A stretch of 64,000 nucleotides of DNA from the NCBI GenBank assembly GCA_963831105.1, contig CAWHOS010000003.1, forward strand, positions 496,001 to 560,000. Direction: 5' to 3'. Origin of the DNA: DATFQI01 sp963831105 (lineage in GTDB: Bacteria; Actinomycetota; Thermoleophilia; Solirubrobacterales; Solirubrobacteraceae). Position 1 is the stretch's first letter; each line of letters opens with the position of its first letter. Shown piece after piece: positions 1-9,957 of the stretch. Position numbers and translations under genes: made by a program. The notes under the pieces were generated by a model. The model saw only the letters and a list, made by a program, of their open reading frames with translations. It was not told the DNA's origin and ran no database searches.

Positions 1-951
1 ATCGACGCGGGCCTCGGCGCGGATCGCCCCGCCGTGGGCGTCGACGATCCAGCGCGCGATCGCCAGCCCGAGCCCGCTGCCCTCGCCGTTGCGGGCGACG
101 TCGGCGCGGTAGAAGCGCTCGAACACCCGCTCCGCCTCGTGCGGGGCGATGCCGGGGCCCTCGTCGGCGACCTCGATCCGCGTCCGCGCGCCGTCGATGT
201 GGGCGGTCAGCCACACGCGGCCCTCGGGCGGCGAATGGCGCACCGCGTTGTCGAGCAGGTTCGCGACGACCTGGTGCATCCGCTCCGGGTCGCCCTTGAC
301 GTGCAGGTCGCCGGGCTGCACGCACACCTTCAGCCGCACGGGGCGCTCGCCGAGCTCGCACTCGCGGGTGGCCTGCTCGAGCAGCTCGCGGACGCCGAAC
401 GACACCGGCTCGAGCGCCAGCTTGCCGCTCTCCAGCCGCGAGAGGTCGAGCAGCTGCTCCACCAGCCGGCCGAGCCGCTCCGTCTGCGCGAGCGCCGTCC
501 GGATCGCCGCCGGGTCGGTCGGCTCGATGCCGTCGGCGAGGTTCTCCAGCAGCGCCTGCAGGGCGCCGATCGGCGTCCGCAGCTCGTGCGAGACGTTGGC
601 GACGAGGTCGCGCCGCATGCGCTCGACGTCGGCCAGGTCGGCGGCCATCGCGTTGAACGCCCGGGCGAGCTCGCCGACCTCGTCGCGCGACGTCGCCCGC
701 ACCCGCCGGTCGTAGTCGCCGCGCGCCATCGCGCTCGCCGCGGCCGCCATGTCGCGCAGCGGCGAGGTCATCCCGCGGGCGAGGAACTGCACCATGAACA
801 GCCCGAGCGCCGCCGCCAGCAGCACGCGCCACTCGAGGTCCAGCCCCGCGCGCCGGCCGAGCGCCAGCACGAGCACGGTGCCGGCCACGGTGGCCACGAT
901 CACCACGCCGAGCTTGACCTTGATCGACCGCAACCGGTCGAGCGGGCGCAT
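1..951 (-). CDS. Sensor histidine kinase, C-terminus cut by window edge
   Basis: Membrane sensor kinase that would phosphorylate the response regulator just upstream in the same operon. The 317 visible codons start at ATG 949-951, four bases after the regulator stop. Two hydrophobic segments (about residues 13-32 and 41-59) are followed by a HAMP-like linker, a HisKA motif VSHELRTPI with phospho-acceptor His122, and HATPase boxes LLDNAVRHS, DEGPGI and GSGLGLAIA. There is almost no extracytoplasmic loop between the two membrane segments, so sensing may be intramembrane or cytoplasmic. Only the last few residues appear to be missing beyond base 1. The stimulus is unknown. Confidence 0.9.
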   Translation of the reverse strand, partial: MRPLDRLRSIKVKLGVVIVATVAGTVLVLALGRRAGLDLEWRVLLAAALGLFMVQFLARGMTSPLRDMAAAASAMARGDYDRRVRATSRDEVGELARAFNAMAADLADVERMRRDLVANVSHELRTPIGALQALLENLADGIEPTDPAAIRTALAQTERLGRLVEQLLDLSRLESGKLALEPVSFGVRELLEQATRECELGERPVRLKVCVQPGDLHVKGDPERMHQVVANLLDNAVRHSPPEGRVWLTAHIDGARTRIEVADEGPGIAPHEAERVFERFYRADVARNGEGSGLGLAIARWIVDAHGGAIRAEARVD

Positions 952-955
952 CTCC

Positions 956-1627
956 CTACGTCTCCAGCGCGTAGCCGACGCCGTGGACCGTCCGCACGAG
1001 CCCGGCGCCGAGCTTCGCGCGCAGCCCGCGCACGTGCGAGTCGACCGTCCGCTGGCCCGAGCCGTCGCGCCAGCCCCAGACGTCGGCGAGCAGCTGCTCG
1101 CGCGTGTAGACCACGCCGGGGCGGGCGGCGAGCAGGGCCAGCAGGTCGAACTCCGTCGGCGTCAGGTGCACGGCCTCGCCGCCGACGCGCACGCGCCGGG
1201 TCGCGGGGTCGAGCTCCAGCGCGCCGACGCGAACCGCGTCGCCGGCGGGTGCGGGCCGGCGCTCGACGCGCCGCAGGAGCGCCCGCACCCGCGCGACGAG
1301 CTCGCGGGGGGAGAACGGCTTGGTCATGTAGTCGTCGGCCCCGACGCCGAGCCCGACGAGCACGTCGGTCTCCTCGCCCCGGGCCGTGAGCATGAGGACG
1401 GGCACGGGCCGCTCGCGCTGGACGCGCCGGCAGACCTCGAGGCCGTCCATCCCCGGCAGCATCACGTCGAGGACGACGAGATCGGGGCGCAGGCGCTGGC
1501 ACAGCGCGACCCCGGACGGGCCGTCGGAGGCGACCTCGACGTTGAAGCCCTCGGCCCGCAGGCGGGCGGCCACGGCGGCCGCGATCACCGTCTCGTCCTC
1601 GACCACGCAGATGAGTGGGGCTGCCAT
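956..1627 (-). CDS. OmpR/PhoB-family response regulator
   Basis: DNA-binding response regulator of 223 aa, usual length for the family. The receiver domain has the acidic pair in VVEDE, phospho-acceptor Asp54 in LDVMLPGMDG and the conserved Lys in MTKPFSP. The C-terminal winged helix contains LTPTEFDLLALL and ends RTVHGVGYALET. ATG 1625-1627 (MAAPLICVVEDE) is preferred because the receiver fold begins directly after it. It is first in an operon with the histidine kinase. Direct repeats GTGCA upstream may be its own binding sites. Confidence 0.93.
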   Translation of the reverse strand: MAAPLICVVEDETVIAAAVAARLRAEGFNVEVASDGPSGVALCQRLRPDLVVLDVMLPGMDGLEVCRRVQRERPVPVLMLTARGEETDVLVGLGVGADDYMTKPFSPRELVARVRALLRRVERRPAPAGDAVRVGALELDPATRRVRVGGEAVHLTPTEFDLLALLAARPGVVYTREQLLADVWGWRDGSGQRTVDSHVRGLRAKLGAGLVRTVHGVGYALET

Positions 1628-1660
1628 GGCGCCGGAGTGTGCCAGGGCGGTATGGAAGGG

Positions 1661-1689
1661 GTGCACGGATCCCGTGCAGGTTTGGTGCA
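1661..1689. promoter_or_regulatory. Candidate response-regulator direct repeats
   Basis: Three GTGCA repeats begin at 1661, 1674 and 1685 in the short region between the divergent regulator (start 1627) and metallohydrolase (start 1703) genes. Spacing of 11-13 bases is close to one helical turn, as is typical for tandem OmpR-family sites. Function is inferred. Confidence 0.35.
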
Positions 1690-1702
1690 GAATCAGAGGG
1701 CC

Positions 1703-2458
1703 ATGCGGCTGCGCCTGATCCGGCACGCCACCCTGGTCGTCGAGCTCGGCGACCGCTGCCTGCTCGTCGACCCGATGCTCGACCCCGCGGGCGCACGGCC
1801 GCCGGTGGCGAACACGCCCAACGACCGCCGCAACCCGCTCGTCGAGCTGCCCGAGCCGGTAGCGGTGCTCGTGCGCAACCTCGACGCCGTGCTCGTCACC
1901 CACCTGCACGCGGACCACCTCGACGAGACCGCCGTCGACATGCTGGCCAAGGACGTGCCCCTGCTCTGCCAGCCGCCCGACGAGGGCGTGCTGCGCGACC
2001 GCGGCTTCACGGACGTGCGCCCGGTGGAGGAGACCGCCGAGCTCGGCGCCGTGACCCTCGCGCGGACCGGCGGCCGCCACGGCACGGGCAAGATCGCCGA
2101 GATGCTCGCCCCCGTCTCCGGCTTCGTGCTCTCGGCGGCGGGCGAGCCGACGATCTACGTCGCGGGCGACACGGTCTGGTGCGAGGAGGTGGCCGCCGCG
2201 CTCGACGCGCACGACCCAGACGTGGTGGTCGTCAACGCCGGCGGCGCCCGCTTCACCGAGGGCGACCCGATCACGATGACCGCCGACGACATCGTCGCGC
2301 TGGCCGCCCACGCGCCGCGGCCGCGGCTGGTGGCCGTGCACCTCGAGGCGATCAACCACTGCCTCGAGACGCGCGCGGACCTGCACCAGCGCGTGCACGA
2401 GGCCGGCCTGCAGGGGCGCGTGACCGTCCCGGAGGACGGCGCGCTCGTGCCGCTCTAG
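1703..2458 (+). CDS. MBL-fold metallohydrolase, UlaG-like
   Basis: Metallo-beta-lactamase-fold protein of 251 aa related to the UlaG / L-ascorbate-6-phosphate lactonase group; its substrate cannot be read from sequence. The N-terminus IRHATLVVELGDRCLLVDPM is typical of the group. The metal motif THLHADHLD (HxHxDH) lies near residue 68, followed by GDTVW and a C-terminal AVHLEAINHC. ATG 1703 is chosen because the fold starts immediately after it. It diverges from the two-component operon and its stop overlaps the convergent peptidase stop. No signal peptide is seen, so it is probably cytoplasmic. Confidence 0.85.
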   Translation: MRLRLIRHATLVVELGDRCLLVDPMLDPAGARPPVANTPNDRRNPLVELPEPVAVLVRNLDAVLVTHLHADHLDETAVDMLAKDVPLLCQPPDEGVLRDRGFTDVRPVEETAELGAVTLARTGGRHGTGKIAEMLAPVSGFVLSAAGEPTIYVAGDTVWCEEVAAALDAHDPDVVVVNAGGARFTEGDPITMTADDIVALAAHAPRPRLVAVHLEAINHCLETRADLHQRVHEAGLQGRVTVPEDGALVPL

Positions 2459-3231
2459 AGAACGGCCCCGACGAGCCGCAGCACGGCCCGGAACGCACCC
2501 TTGCGCAGCCGGTCCGGCGTGTCGCAGGGCTCGTGGCGGCACGGGTTGTCGACCCCGCCGAGCTTGACCGCGCGCCGACCCGCCAGCTCGAGCTCGCGGT
2601 GGTCGGAATTGCCCGTGCCGGTGTCGCGCTGCCAGTCCAGCCGGGCGCGAGCCCCGCGGGCTGCCCGCAGGAGCTCCCGCTCCACCCCCGCCCGCGGCGC
2701 GGCGACGGGCGAGCGCAGCCGCAGCCGCGCGCTCGTGCCGACCTCGTCGAGCGAGAGCGCGTAGCGCAGCCGCCGCCGCGGGACCGCGGGCGCCAGCGCC
2801 CGCGCGCCGAGGTGGTCCGGCGAGCCCGTGTAGAGCCGCTCCTCGGCGCCCGTGGCGACCAGCCACACATCGCACTCCGGCGCCCGCAGCCGCGGCGCCA
2901 GCGCGACGAGCACGCCCAGCCCCGACGCGTTGTCCTCGGCCCCCGGGGTGGACGGCATCGAGTCCGTGTGGGCCATCAGGACCCGCAGGCAATCTCCCCG
3001 GCCTGCTCGCACGCCGATCACGTTGCGCGAGCGCCCGCGCGGCGTCGAGAAGCGCTGCACGCGGACGGTCAGCCCGGCGGCGCGGAAGCGCTGCGCCACG
3101 CGCCGGTGCGCCCGCGCCTCGGCGGCCGAGCCCGCGGGCCGCGGCCCCTCGCGGGCGACGGAGACGGCGAACGCGTAAGCGGCGTCACCGGGAGCGGCGA
3201 GCGCGAGCACCGCCGCCGCCTCGGCGAGCAC
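2455..3231 (-). CDS. M28-family zinc peptidase-like protein
   Basis: 258 aa from a GTG start at 3229-3231. Resembles M28 aminopeptidases: MAHTDSMPS supplies the first His-Asp pair, GAEDNASG the bridging Asp, ATGAEE the catalytic/metal Glu region, LDEVGT a further acidic ligand and NSDHRE the final His. The short hydrophobic N-terminus (LAEAAAVLALAAPGDA) could be a weak export signal but lacks a clear positive n-region. It is encoded six bases after the sugar transferase stop, so co-transcription is likely. Exact substrate is unknown. Confidence 0.75.
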   Translation of the reverse strand: MLAEAAAVLALAAPGDAAYAFAVSVAREGPRPAGSAAEARAHRRVAQRFRAAGLTVRVQRFSTPRGRSRNVIGVRAGRGDCLRVLMAHTDSMPSTPGAEDNASGLGVLVALAPRLRAPECDVWLVATGAEERLYTGSPDHLGARALAPAVPRRRLRYALSLDEVGTSARLRLRSPVAAPRAGVERELLRAARGARARLDWQRDTGTGNSDHRELELAGRRAVKLGGVDNPCRHEPCDTPDRLRKGAFRAVLRLVGAVL

Positions 3232-3237
3232 GACGGC

Positions 3238-4792
3238 CTAGAAGGCGCCCCGGCGCGAGATCACGGCCGGGATGGTCTTCAGCAGGATCGTGAGGTCCAG
3301 GCCGACGGACCAGCGCTCGAGGTAGAGGAAGTCGAGCCGCACGAGGTCGTCGAAGTCCAGCTCCGAGCGCCCCGAGACCTGCCACAGCCCGGTCACGCCG
3401 GGCAGCACGAGGTAGCGCTTCTTGTGCCACTCCTCGAGCTGGTCGAAGTCGCGCTGGGGCAGCGGGCGCGGGCCGACGAGCGACATCTGCCCGGCGATCA
3501 CGTTGAACAGCTGCGGCAGCTCGTCGAGCGAGTAGCGCCGCAGGAACGCGCCCACGCGCGTGACCCGCGGGTCCTCGCGGATCTTGAACAGCGGGCCGGT
3601 CGCCTCGTTGTCGGCCTCGAGGTCGGCCTGCAGGTCGCCGGCGTCCGAGCGCATCGTGCGGAACTTGAAGCACGCGAACGGCTCGCCGCCGATTCCCGGC
3701 CGGATCGAGCGGTAGAGGATCGGCCCGCGCGAGGACAGCCGGACCGCGGCGGCGCACGCGAGCAGCACCGGGCTGAGCAGCAGGACGAGCAGCGCCGAGA
3801 TGCAGAAGTCGAACGTGCGCTTGACGATGTAGTCGACGCCGTCGAAGACCGGCGGGCGCAGCTCGAACAGCGGCACCGAGGCGCCGGGGACGAACTCCGC
3901 GCGGTGGACGAGGATCTCCATCGTGGAGGGCGCGATCCGCACCGTGACGCCGCGGCGGTGGGACTGGTCGACGAGCTCGACCGCCTTCTCCTCCGGGAAG
4001 TCCGGGTCGGCGATGATGACCTCCTGGACCCGGTGCGCATCGAGCACCTCGGGCAGGTCGTCGATGCGCCCGAGCGAGCGCAGCCCGTTGTCCGGGCGCG
4101 GCGTGAGCGAGATGAAGCCCACCATCTCGACCGGCGCGTGGACCTCGTCGGTGAGGGCGTGCGCAACGTCCTCGATGTGCTTCCCGGAGCCCACCAGCAC
4201 GGCGCGGCGGCGATAGCCGGCGGCGCGCAGCAGCACGCCGGTGGCGCGCTCGTAGAGGTTGCGGGCGATGCCGATCATCACGACCGCGAACGCGAGCGTG
4301 CCGTAGAAGATGTAGTAGCTCGAGTACTGCTCGCCGTTGACCAGCGCGAAGGCGAGCGCGACGAGCATGACCTGGAAGAGGCTCGTGACGATCCGCGGCA
4401 GGCCCGGGCGCTGGGCGCGCTCGGCGTAGAGGTCGCCGCGCGCGAACAGCAGCACCATCACGAGGTAGGCGAAGGCGATCGTCTCGCGCGTCTCGACCGC
4501 GGAGGCCTGCCAGGCCCACTCGCCGTCGCGCAGCACGGCCTTGACCATCAGGGCCGTGAAGATCGACGCGTAGAGCGAGAGGAAGTCCAGCGCGAGCAGC
4601 GACACCACGCGCGAGGCGCGGCGGAGCGTCTCCATCCTGCAGCAGGAACGACAGCAGCGGCGGCTTCTTCCTGCGCACGTCGACCGGCGGGAGCACGATC
4701 GGCGGAACGGCCGCGGCATGCTGCTGCGCGGCCCGCTGCGGCGGTGCCTGGGTCTGTGAGGGTGCGTCAGCCAAGTTCGGCTCCGCCCCCAT
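3238..4792 (-). CDS. Exopolysaccharide polyprenyl glycosylphosphotransferase (frameshifted near 4636)
   Basis: WcaJ/CpsE-type membrane enzyme that moves a sugar-1-phosphate onto undecaprenyl phosphate, the first step of exopolysaccharide assembly. Several N-terminal membrane segments (SLLALDFLSLYASIFTALMV onward), a Rossmann-like middle (RRAVLVGSGK) and a C-terminal bacterial sugar transferase domain are present: KRTFDFCISALL, FKFRTM, RRYSLDELPQLFNV, SLVGPRPLP and LPGVTGLWQVSGRS. The Pro/Gln-rich N-terminus from ATG 4792 is in a different frame from the body; removing one base in the run near 4636 joins them as LLSFLLRMETLRR. A shorter start at Met 4635 is the alternative. UDP-xylose synthase upstream may supply a precursor sugar. 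Confidence 0.88.
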
Positions 4793-4883
4793 CAACGCGG
4801 CGGGCGCTCGTTTGTATCGCGGTTTGGTTTCTGGGCACGGTTTTCGTCCTGAGAGAAGGCGCCGGCCACGCCACGCGCCGACG

Positions 4884-5831
4884 CTACGTCGGCGCGCCTG
4901 TGAGGGCTTCGGCGCCGGATTCCTCCAGCGTGCGCGCAAGCCCTTCGCGAAGCTCGACCGTCGGCTCCCAGCCGAGCTTCTCGCGCGCCAGCGAGATGTC
5001 CGGCTGGCGCACCTGCGGATCGTCGGTGGGGAGCGCCTCGTGGACGATCTCCGATCGCGACCCGGTGATCTCGATGACCGCCTGCGCGAGCTCGAGCAGC
5101 GTGAACTCGTTCGGGTTGCCGATGTTGACCGGATAGTGCAGCCCGGACTCGGCGAGGCGGATGATCCCGTCGATCAGGTCCGACACGTAGCAGAACGACC
5201 GGGTCTGGGACCCGTCGCCGAACACCGTGATCGGCCTGTCCTGCAGCGCCTGGCGCATGAACGTCGGGATCGCGCGGCCGTCGTGCGGGCGCATCCGCGG
5301 CCCGTAGGTGTTGAAGATCCGCACCATCGCGGTGTCCACGCCCTGCTGGCGGTGGTAGGCCATCGTCAGCGCCTCGGCGTAGCGCTTGGCCTCGTCATAG
5401 ACGCCGCGCGGCCCGATCGGGTTCACGTGGCCCCAGTAGGTCTCAGGCTGCGGGTGCACCTGCGGGTCCCCGTAGACCTCCGACGTGGAGGCCGTCAAAA
5501 AGCGCGCGCGGTGGTGCTTGGCCACGCCGAGCGCGTTGTGCGTCCCGTAGGCGCCGACCTTGAGCGTGTGCAGCGGCAGCCGCAGGTAGTCGATCGGCGA
5601 CGCCGGCGAGGCGAAGTGATAGACGAAGTCGATCGGCTCATCCAGGTAGAACGGCTGGATGATGTCGTGGTGGACGTGCTTGAACTCCGGCACGCGGATG
5701 TGCTCGATATTGGCGAGGGAGCCCGTCTCGAAGTTGTCCACGCAGATCACGCGGTGACCGCGACGGAGCAGTTCGTCGCACAGGTGCGACCCGAGGAATC
5801 CCGCGCCACCGGTGACGAGACAGGTGGCCAT
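4884..5831 (-). CDS. uxs: UDP-glucuronate decarboxylase (UDP-xylose synthase)
   Basis: Extended short-chain dehydrogenase of 315 aa that converts UDP-glucuronate to UDP-xylose using bound NAD. The N-terminal Rossmann motif is VTGGAGFLGSHL. The family-typical HFASPASPIDY, the TASTSEVYGDP block and YDEAKRYAE (catalytic Tyr and Lys) are all present, with QTRSFCYVSDL and NIGNPNEFT toward the C-terminus. ATG 5829-5831 (MATCLVTGG) is a standard start. It lies upstream of the sugar transferase in the same orientation, consistent with supplying nucleotide sugars for a surface polysaccharide. Confidence 0.92.
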   Translation of the reverse strand: MATCLVTGGAGFLGSHLCDELLRRGHRVICVDNFETGSLANIEHIRVPEFKHVHHDIIQPFYLDEPIDFVYHFASPASPIDYLRLPLHTLKVGAYGTHNALGVAKHHRARFLTASTSEVYGDPQVHPQPETYWGHVNPIGPRGVYDEAKRYAEALTMAYHRQQGVDTAMVRIFNTYGPRMRPHDGRAIPTFMRQALQDRPITVFGDGSQTRSFCYVSDLIDGIIRLAESGLHYPVNIGNPNEFTLLELAQAVIEITGSRSEIVHEALPTDDPQVRQPDISLAREKLGWEPTVELREGLARTLEESGAEALTGAPT

Positions 5832-5856
5832 AGCCGGGGCAGGATAGCGCCGGCGG

Positions 5857-6039
5857 TCAGGCCCGGGCGGCCTTGAGCTGCTTCTTGCGCAGCTCCTTGG
5901 CCAGCACGAAGCGCCCGTCGTCGCGCTTGACGGCGAGCCCCTCCCTCGCCAGGCGCTTGCACACGACGGGGCAGCGCTTGCAGCGCGGCTTGGACTTGCA
6001 GCAGCGCTTCTTCGGCTTCACCACCCGCTTCTTGGCCAC
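5857..6039 (-). CDS. Small Cys-rich basic protein
   Basis: 60 aa from GTG 6037-6039. The N-terminus is very Lys/Arg-rich and is followed by a cysteine cluster CCKSKPRCKRCPVVCKRL (about residues 13-30), then RDDGRFVLAKEL and a basic tail. The six Cys in two closely spaced groups resemble a structural metal site. The end segment looks like a short winged or beta-hairpin DNA-contacting piece. Function is not known; related short actinobacterial proteins occur, in my recollection. It stands alone between the xylose synthase and a divergent nitrilase gene. Confidence 0.6.
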   Translation of the reverse strand: MAKKRVVKPKKRCCKSKPRCKRCPVVCKRLAREGLAVKRDDGRFVLAKELRKKQLKAARA

Positions 6040-6100
6040 CGGTCGAGCGTACGAGGGCGGCGGTTGACGGGATCGCCCGCGGTCCCGTAGCGTCGCGTGG

Positions 6101-7039
6101 GTGACGGAGCTGCGCACCGTGCGGGTGGCCGCGATCCAGGCCACACCAGCGATCCTCGACGCGCAGGCGTCGGTGGAGAAGGCGGTGCGGCTGATCGGCG
6201 AGGCGGCCGGCCTCGGCGCCGAGCTGGCGGTGCTGCCCGAGACGTTCGTGCCGTTGTACCCGTCCAACCGCTGGGCCGCCGACGCCGCGCGCTTCGCGGG
6301 CTGGGACGAGCTGTGGGAGCGGTTGTGGGAGAACGCCGTCGACGTGCCGGGGCCGCTCGTGGACGAGCTCGTCGCGGCCTGCGCGCGGCACGGCGTCCAT
6401 GTCGCGATCGGGGTCAACGAGCGCGAGCGCGAGCGGCCGGGGACGCTCTACAACACGCTGCTCGTGCTCGGCCCGGACGGCCTGCTGCACCGCCACCGCA
6501 AGCTCATGCCGACCCAGCACGAGCGGCTCTTCCACGGCATCGGCGCGGGCGACGACCTGCGGCGTGGTCGAGACGCCCGCGGGCCGGCTCGGCGGGCTGA
6601 TCTGCTGGGAGAACCGGATGCCGCTGGCGCGCTACGCGATCTACCGCGGCGGCCCGCAGATCTGGGTCGCGCCGACCGCCGACGACTCCGACGGCTGGCT
6701 GGCCTCGATGCGCCACATCGCGATCGAGTCGGGCGCGTTCGTGGTCTCCGCTCCGCAGTACATCCCGGGCAGCGCGTTCGGCGAGGACTTCCCGGTGCCG
6801 GTCGAGCGCGACCGCGTCTACGGCCGCGGCGGCGCGGCGATCGTCGAGCCGACCTGGGGCGAGGTGATCGCCGGCCCGCTCTACGGCGAGGAGGGGATCC
6901 TGATCGCCGACTGCGACCTGCGGGCGGGCCTGCACGCCAAGCGCTGGTTCGACGCGGTCGGCCACTACAGCCGCGAGGACGTGCTGCTGCCAGGCGAGCG
7001 CGCGGAGCCGGCGAGCCCGGAGCCGCGACCGCCGGCGCC

Positions 7040-7043
<4 letters not shown>
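6101..7043 (+). CDS. Nitrilase / carbon-nitrogen hydrolase (frameshifted near 6559)
   Basis: Nitrilase-superfamily enzyme of about 313 aa that hydrolyses a nitrile or amide. The triad is visible across two frames: Glu in VLPETFVPLYP, Lys in HRKLMPTQHER and Cys in GLICWENRMPLARYA. The CWEN(R/Y)MPLAR block is typical of true nitrilases rather than amidases. GTG 6101 begins MTELRTVRVAAIQATP. One extra base near 6559 (between GDDL and GVVETPAG) breaks the frame; the total length of 3n+1 fits a single insertion. The active-site Cys is intact, so a sequencing error is more likely than decay. The substrate is unknown. Confidence 0.88.
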
Positions 7044-8571
<1,528 letters not shown>

Positions 8572-8579
<8 letters not shown>

Positions 8580-9908
8580 GTTTCTTGCACGCCGCGGCGA
8601 CCGCGCGCCCCGCGGCCTCCGCCTCGTCGCCCGTGCAGCGTGCGCGGGTCCAGCAGCAGCCGCCCGGCCTCGATGCGGCCGATCACCGGCGGGTCGCCCG
8701 CCCGCAGCCGCGCCGCCAGCGCGTCGGCCGCCGCCGCCCGCCGACGGCGACCACCGGCCCCGGCAGCTCGAGCAGCGGCAGCGCGCCGCCGCCGACCCGC
8801 GCGGTCGAGGGGACGACCTCGGCGCCCGCGGATCAGCGCCGCGAGCCGCGCCGCGCGCTCGCCGCAGCTCGGCCTCGCCGGCGCTCAGCATCGCCAGCAC
8901 CGGGATCTCGCGGCGCGCCCGCTCGGGGTCGCGGTAGAGCCGCAGCGTCGCCTCGAGCGCGGCCAGCCCGAGCTTGTCGAGCCGCAGCGCCCGCGCCAGC
9001 GGGTGCGCGCGCGCGCGCGGCGACCGCGTCGGCGCGCCCGACCACCAGCCCCGCCTGCGGCCCGCCGAGCAGCTTGTCGCCGGAGAAGCACACGAGCGCC
9101 GCGCCCGCGGCGACCGAGCGCCGCACCGCGCGGCTCGTCGGCGAGCACGGCGAGGTCGTCGGCGAGCACGCCGGAGCCGACGTCGTCGATCACCGGCACG
9201 CCGAGCTCGCACAGCTCCTCGATCTCGACCTCCTGCACGAAGCCGAGCTGGCGGAAGTTCGACGGGTGCGCGCGCAGGATCGCGCCGGTCTTCTCGCCGA
9301 TCGCGCGCTCGTAGTCGGCGCGGCGCGTGCGGTTGGTCGTGCCGACCTCGACCAGCCGGGCGCCCGCCTGCGCGATCACCTCGGGCACGCGGAAGCCGCC
9401 GCCGATCTCCACGAGCTGGCCGCGCGAGACGACGATCTCGCGTCCGCGCCGGCCAGCGCGGCGGCGGCCAGCAGCGTCGCGCCGGCGCAGTTGTTGACCG
9501 CGATCGCCGCCTCGGCGCCGGTCAGCTCGCACAGCAGCGCCTCGACGTGGTCGTGGCGCGAGCCGCGCTCGCCGCGCTCGAGGTCCCACTCGAGGTTCGA
9601 GTAGCCCTCCGCCGCGCGCGCGACCGCCTCGCGCGCCGCGTCGGCCAGCGGCGCGCGGCCGAGGTTCGTGTGCACGATCACGCCGGTGGCGTTGAGCACG
9701 CGCCGCAGCGACGGCCGCTCCGACGCCGCGGCGGCCGCGCGCGCGCGCGCGCCGCCAGGTCGGGGTCGCCCGCGCGGCCCTCGAGCAGCTCCGCCCGGCG
9801 CGCGGCGAGCACCGCGCGGGCGGCCGCGAGCGCGATCGCCCGCGGCGCGTCGACCTCCGCGGCGAGCGCGTCGACGGGCGGCAGGGAGCGGAGGTCGGGG
9901 GAGCTCAC
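8572..9908 (-). CDS. selA: L-seryl-tRNA(Sec) selenium transferase SelA (several frameshifts)
   Basis: PLP enzyme that converts Ser-tRNA(Sec) to Sec-tRNA(Sec) using selenophosphate. Across frames one reads VLNATGVIVHTNLGRAPL, GYSNLEWDLERGERGSRHDH, AAIAVNNCAGATLLAA, VVSRGQLVEIGGGFRVPEV, SNFRQLGFVQ, VIDDVGSG and the PLP-lysine block CFSGDKLLGGPQAGL, followed by ALRLDKLGLAALEATLRLY. This is essentially the complete protein (about 440 aa). The start is GTG 9906-9908 (MSSPDLRSLPPVD) and the end ACKKRA lies within the REP palindrome. Indels fall near 9440, 9125, 8830 and in the alternating GC tract near 9750. It forms an operon with selB. Confidence 0.9.
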
Positions 9909-9957
9909 GGGCGGAAGGCTACGCGGGGTACGCTCCGCCCGTGCCGAGCGCCGCCGA

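Noticed and set aside
1615..5136. Long plus-strand open frame across the metallohydrolase, peptidase and sugar transferase region
   Set aside because: It is the complement or shifted frame of genes with recognisable motifs and shows no domain of its own.
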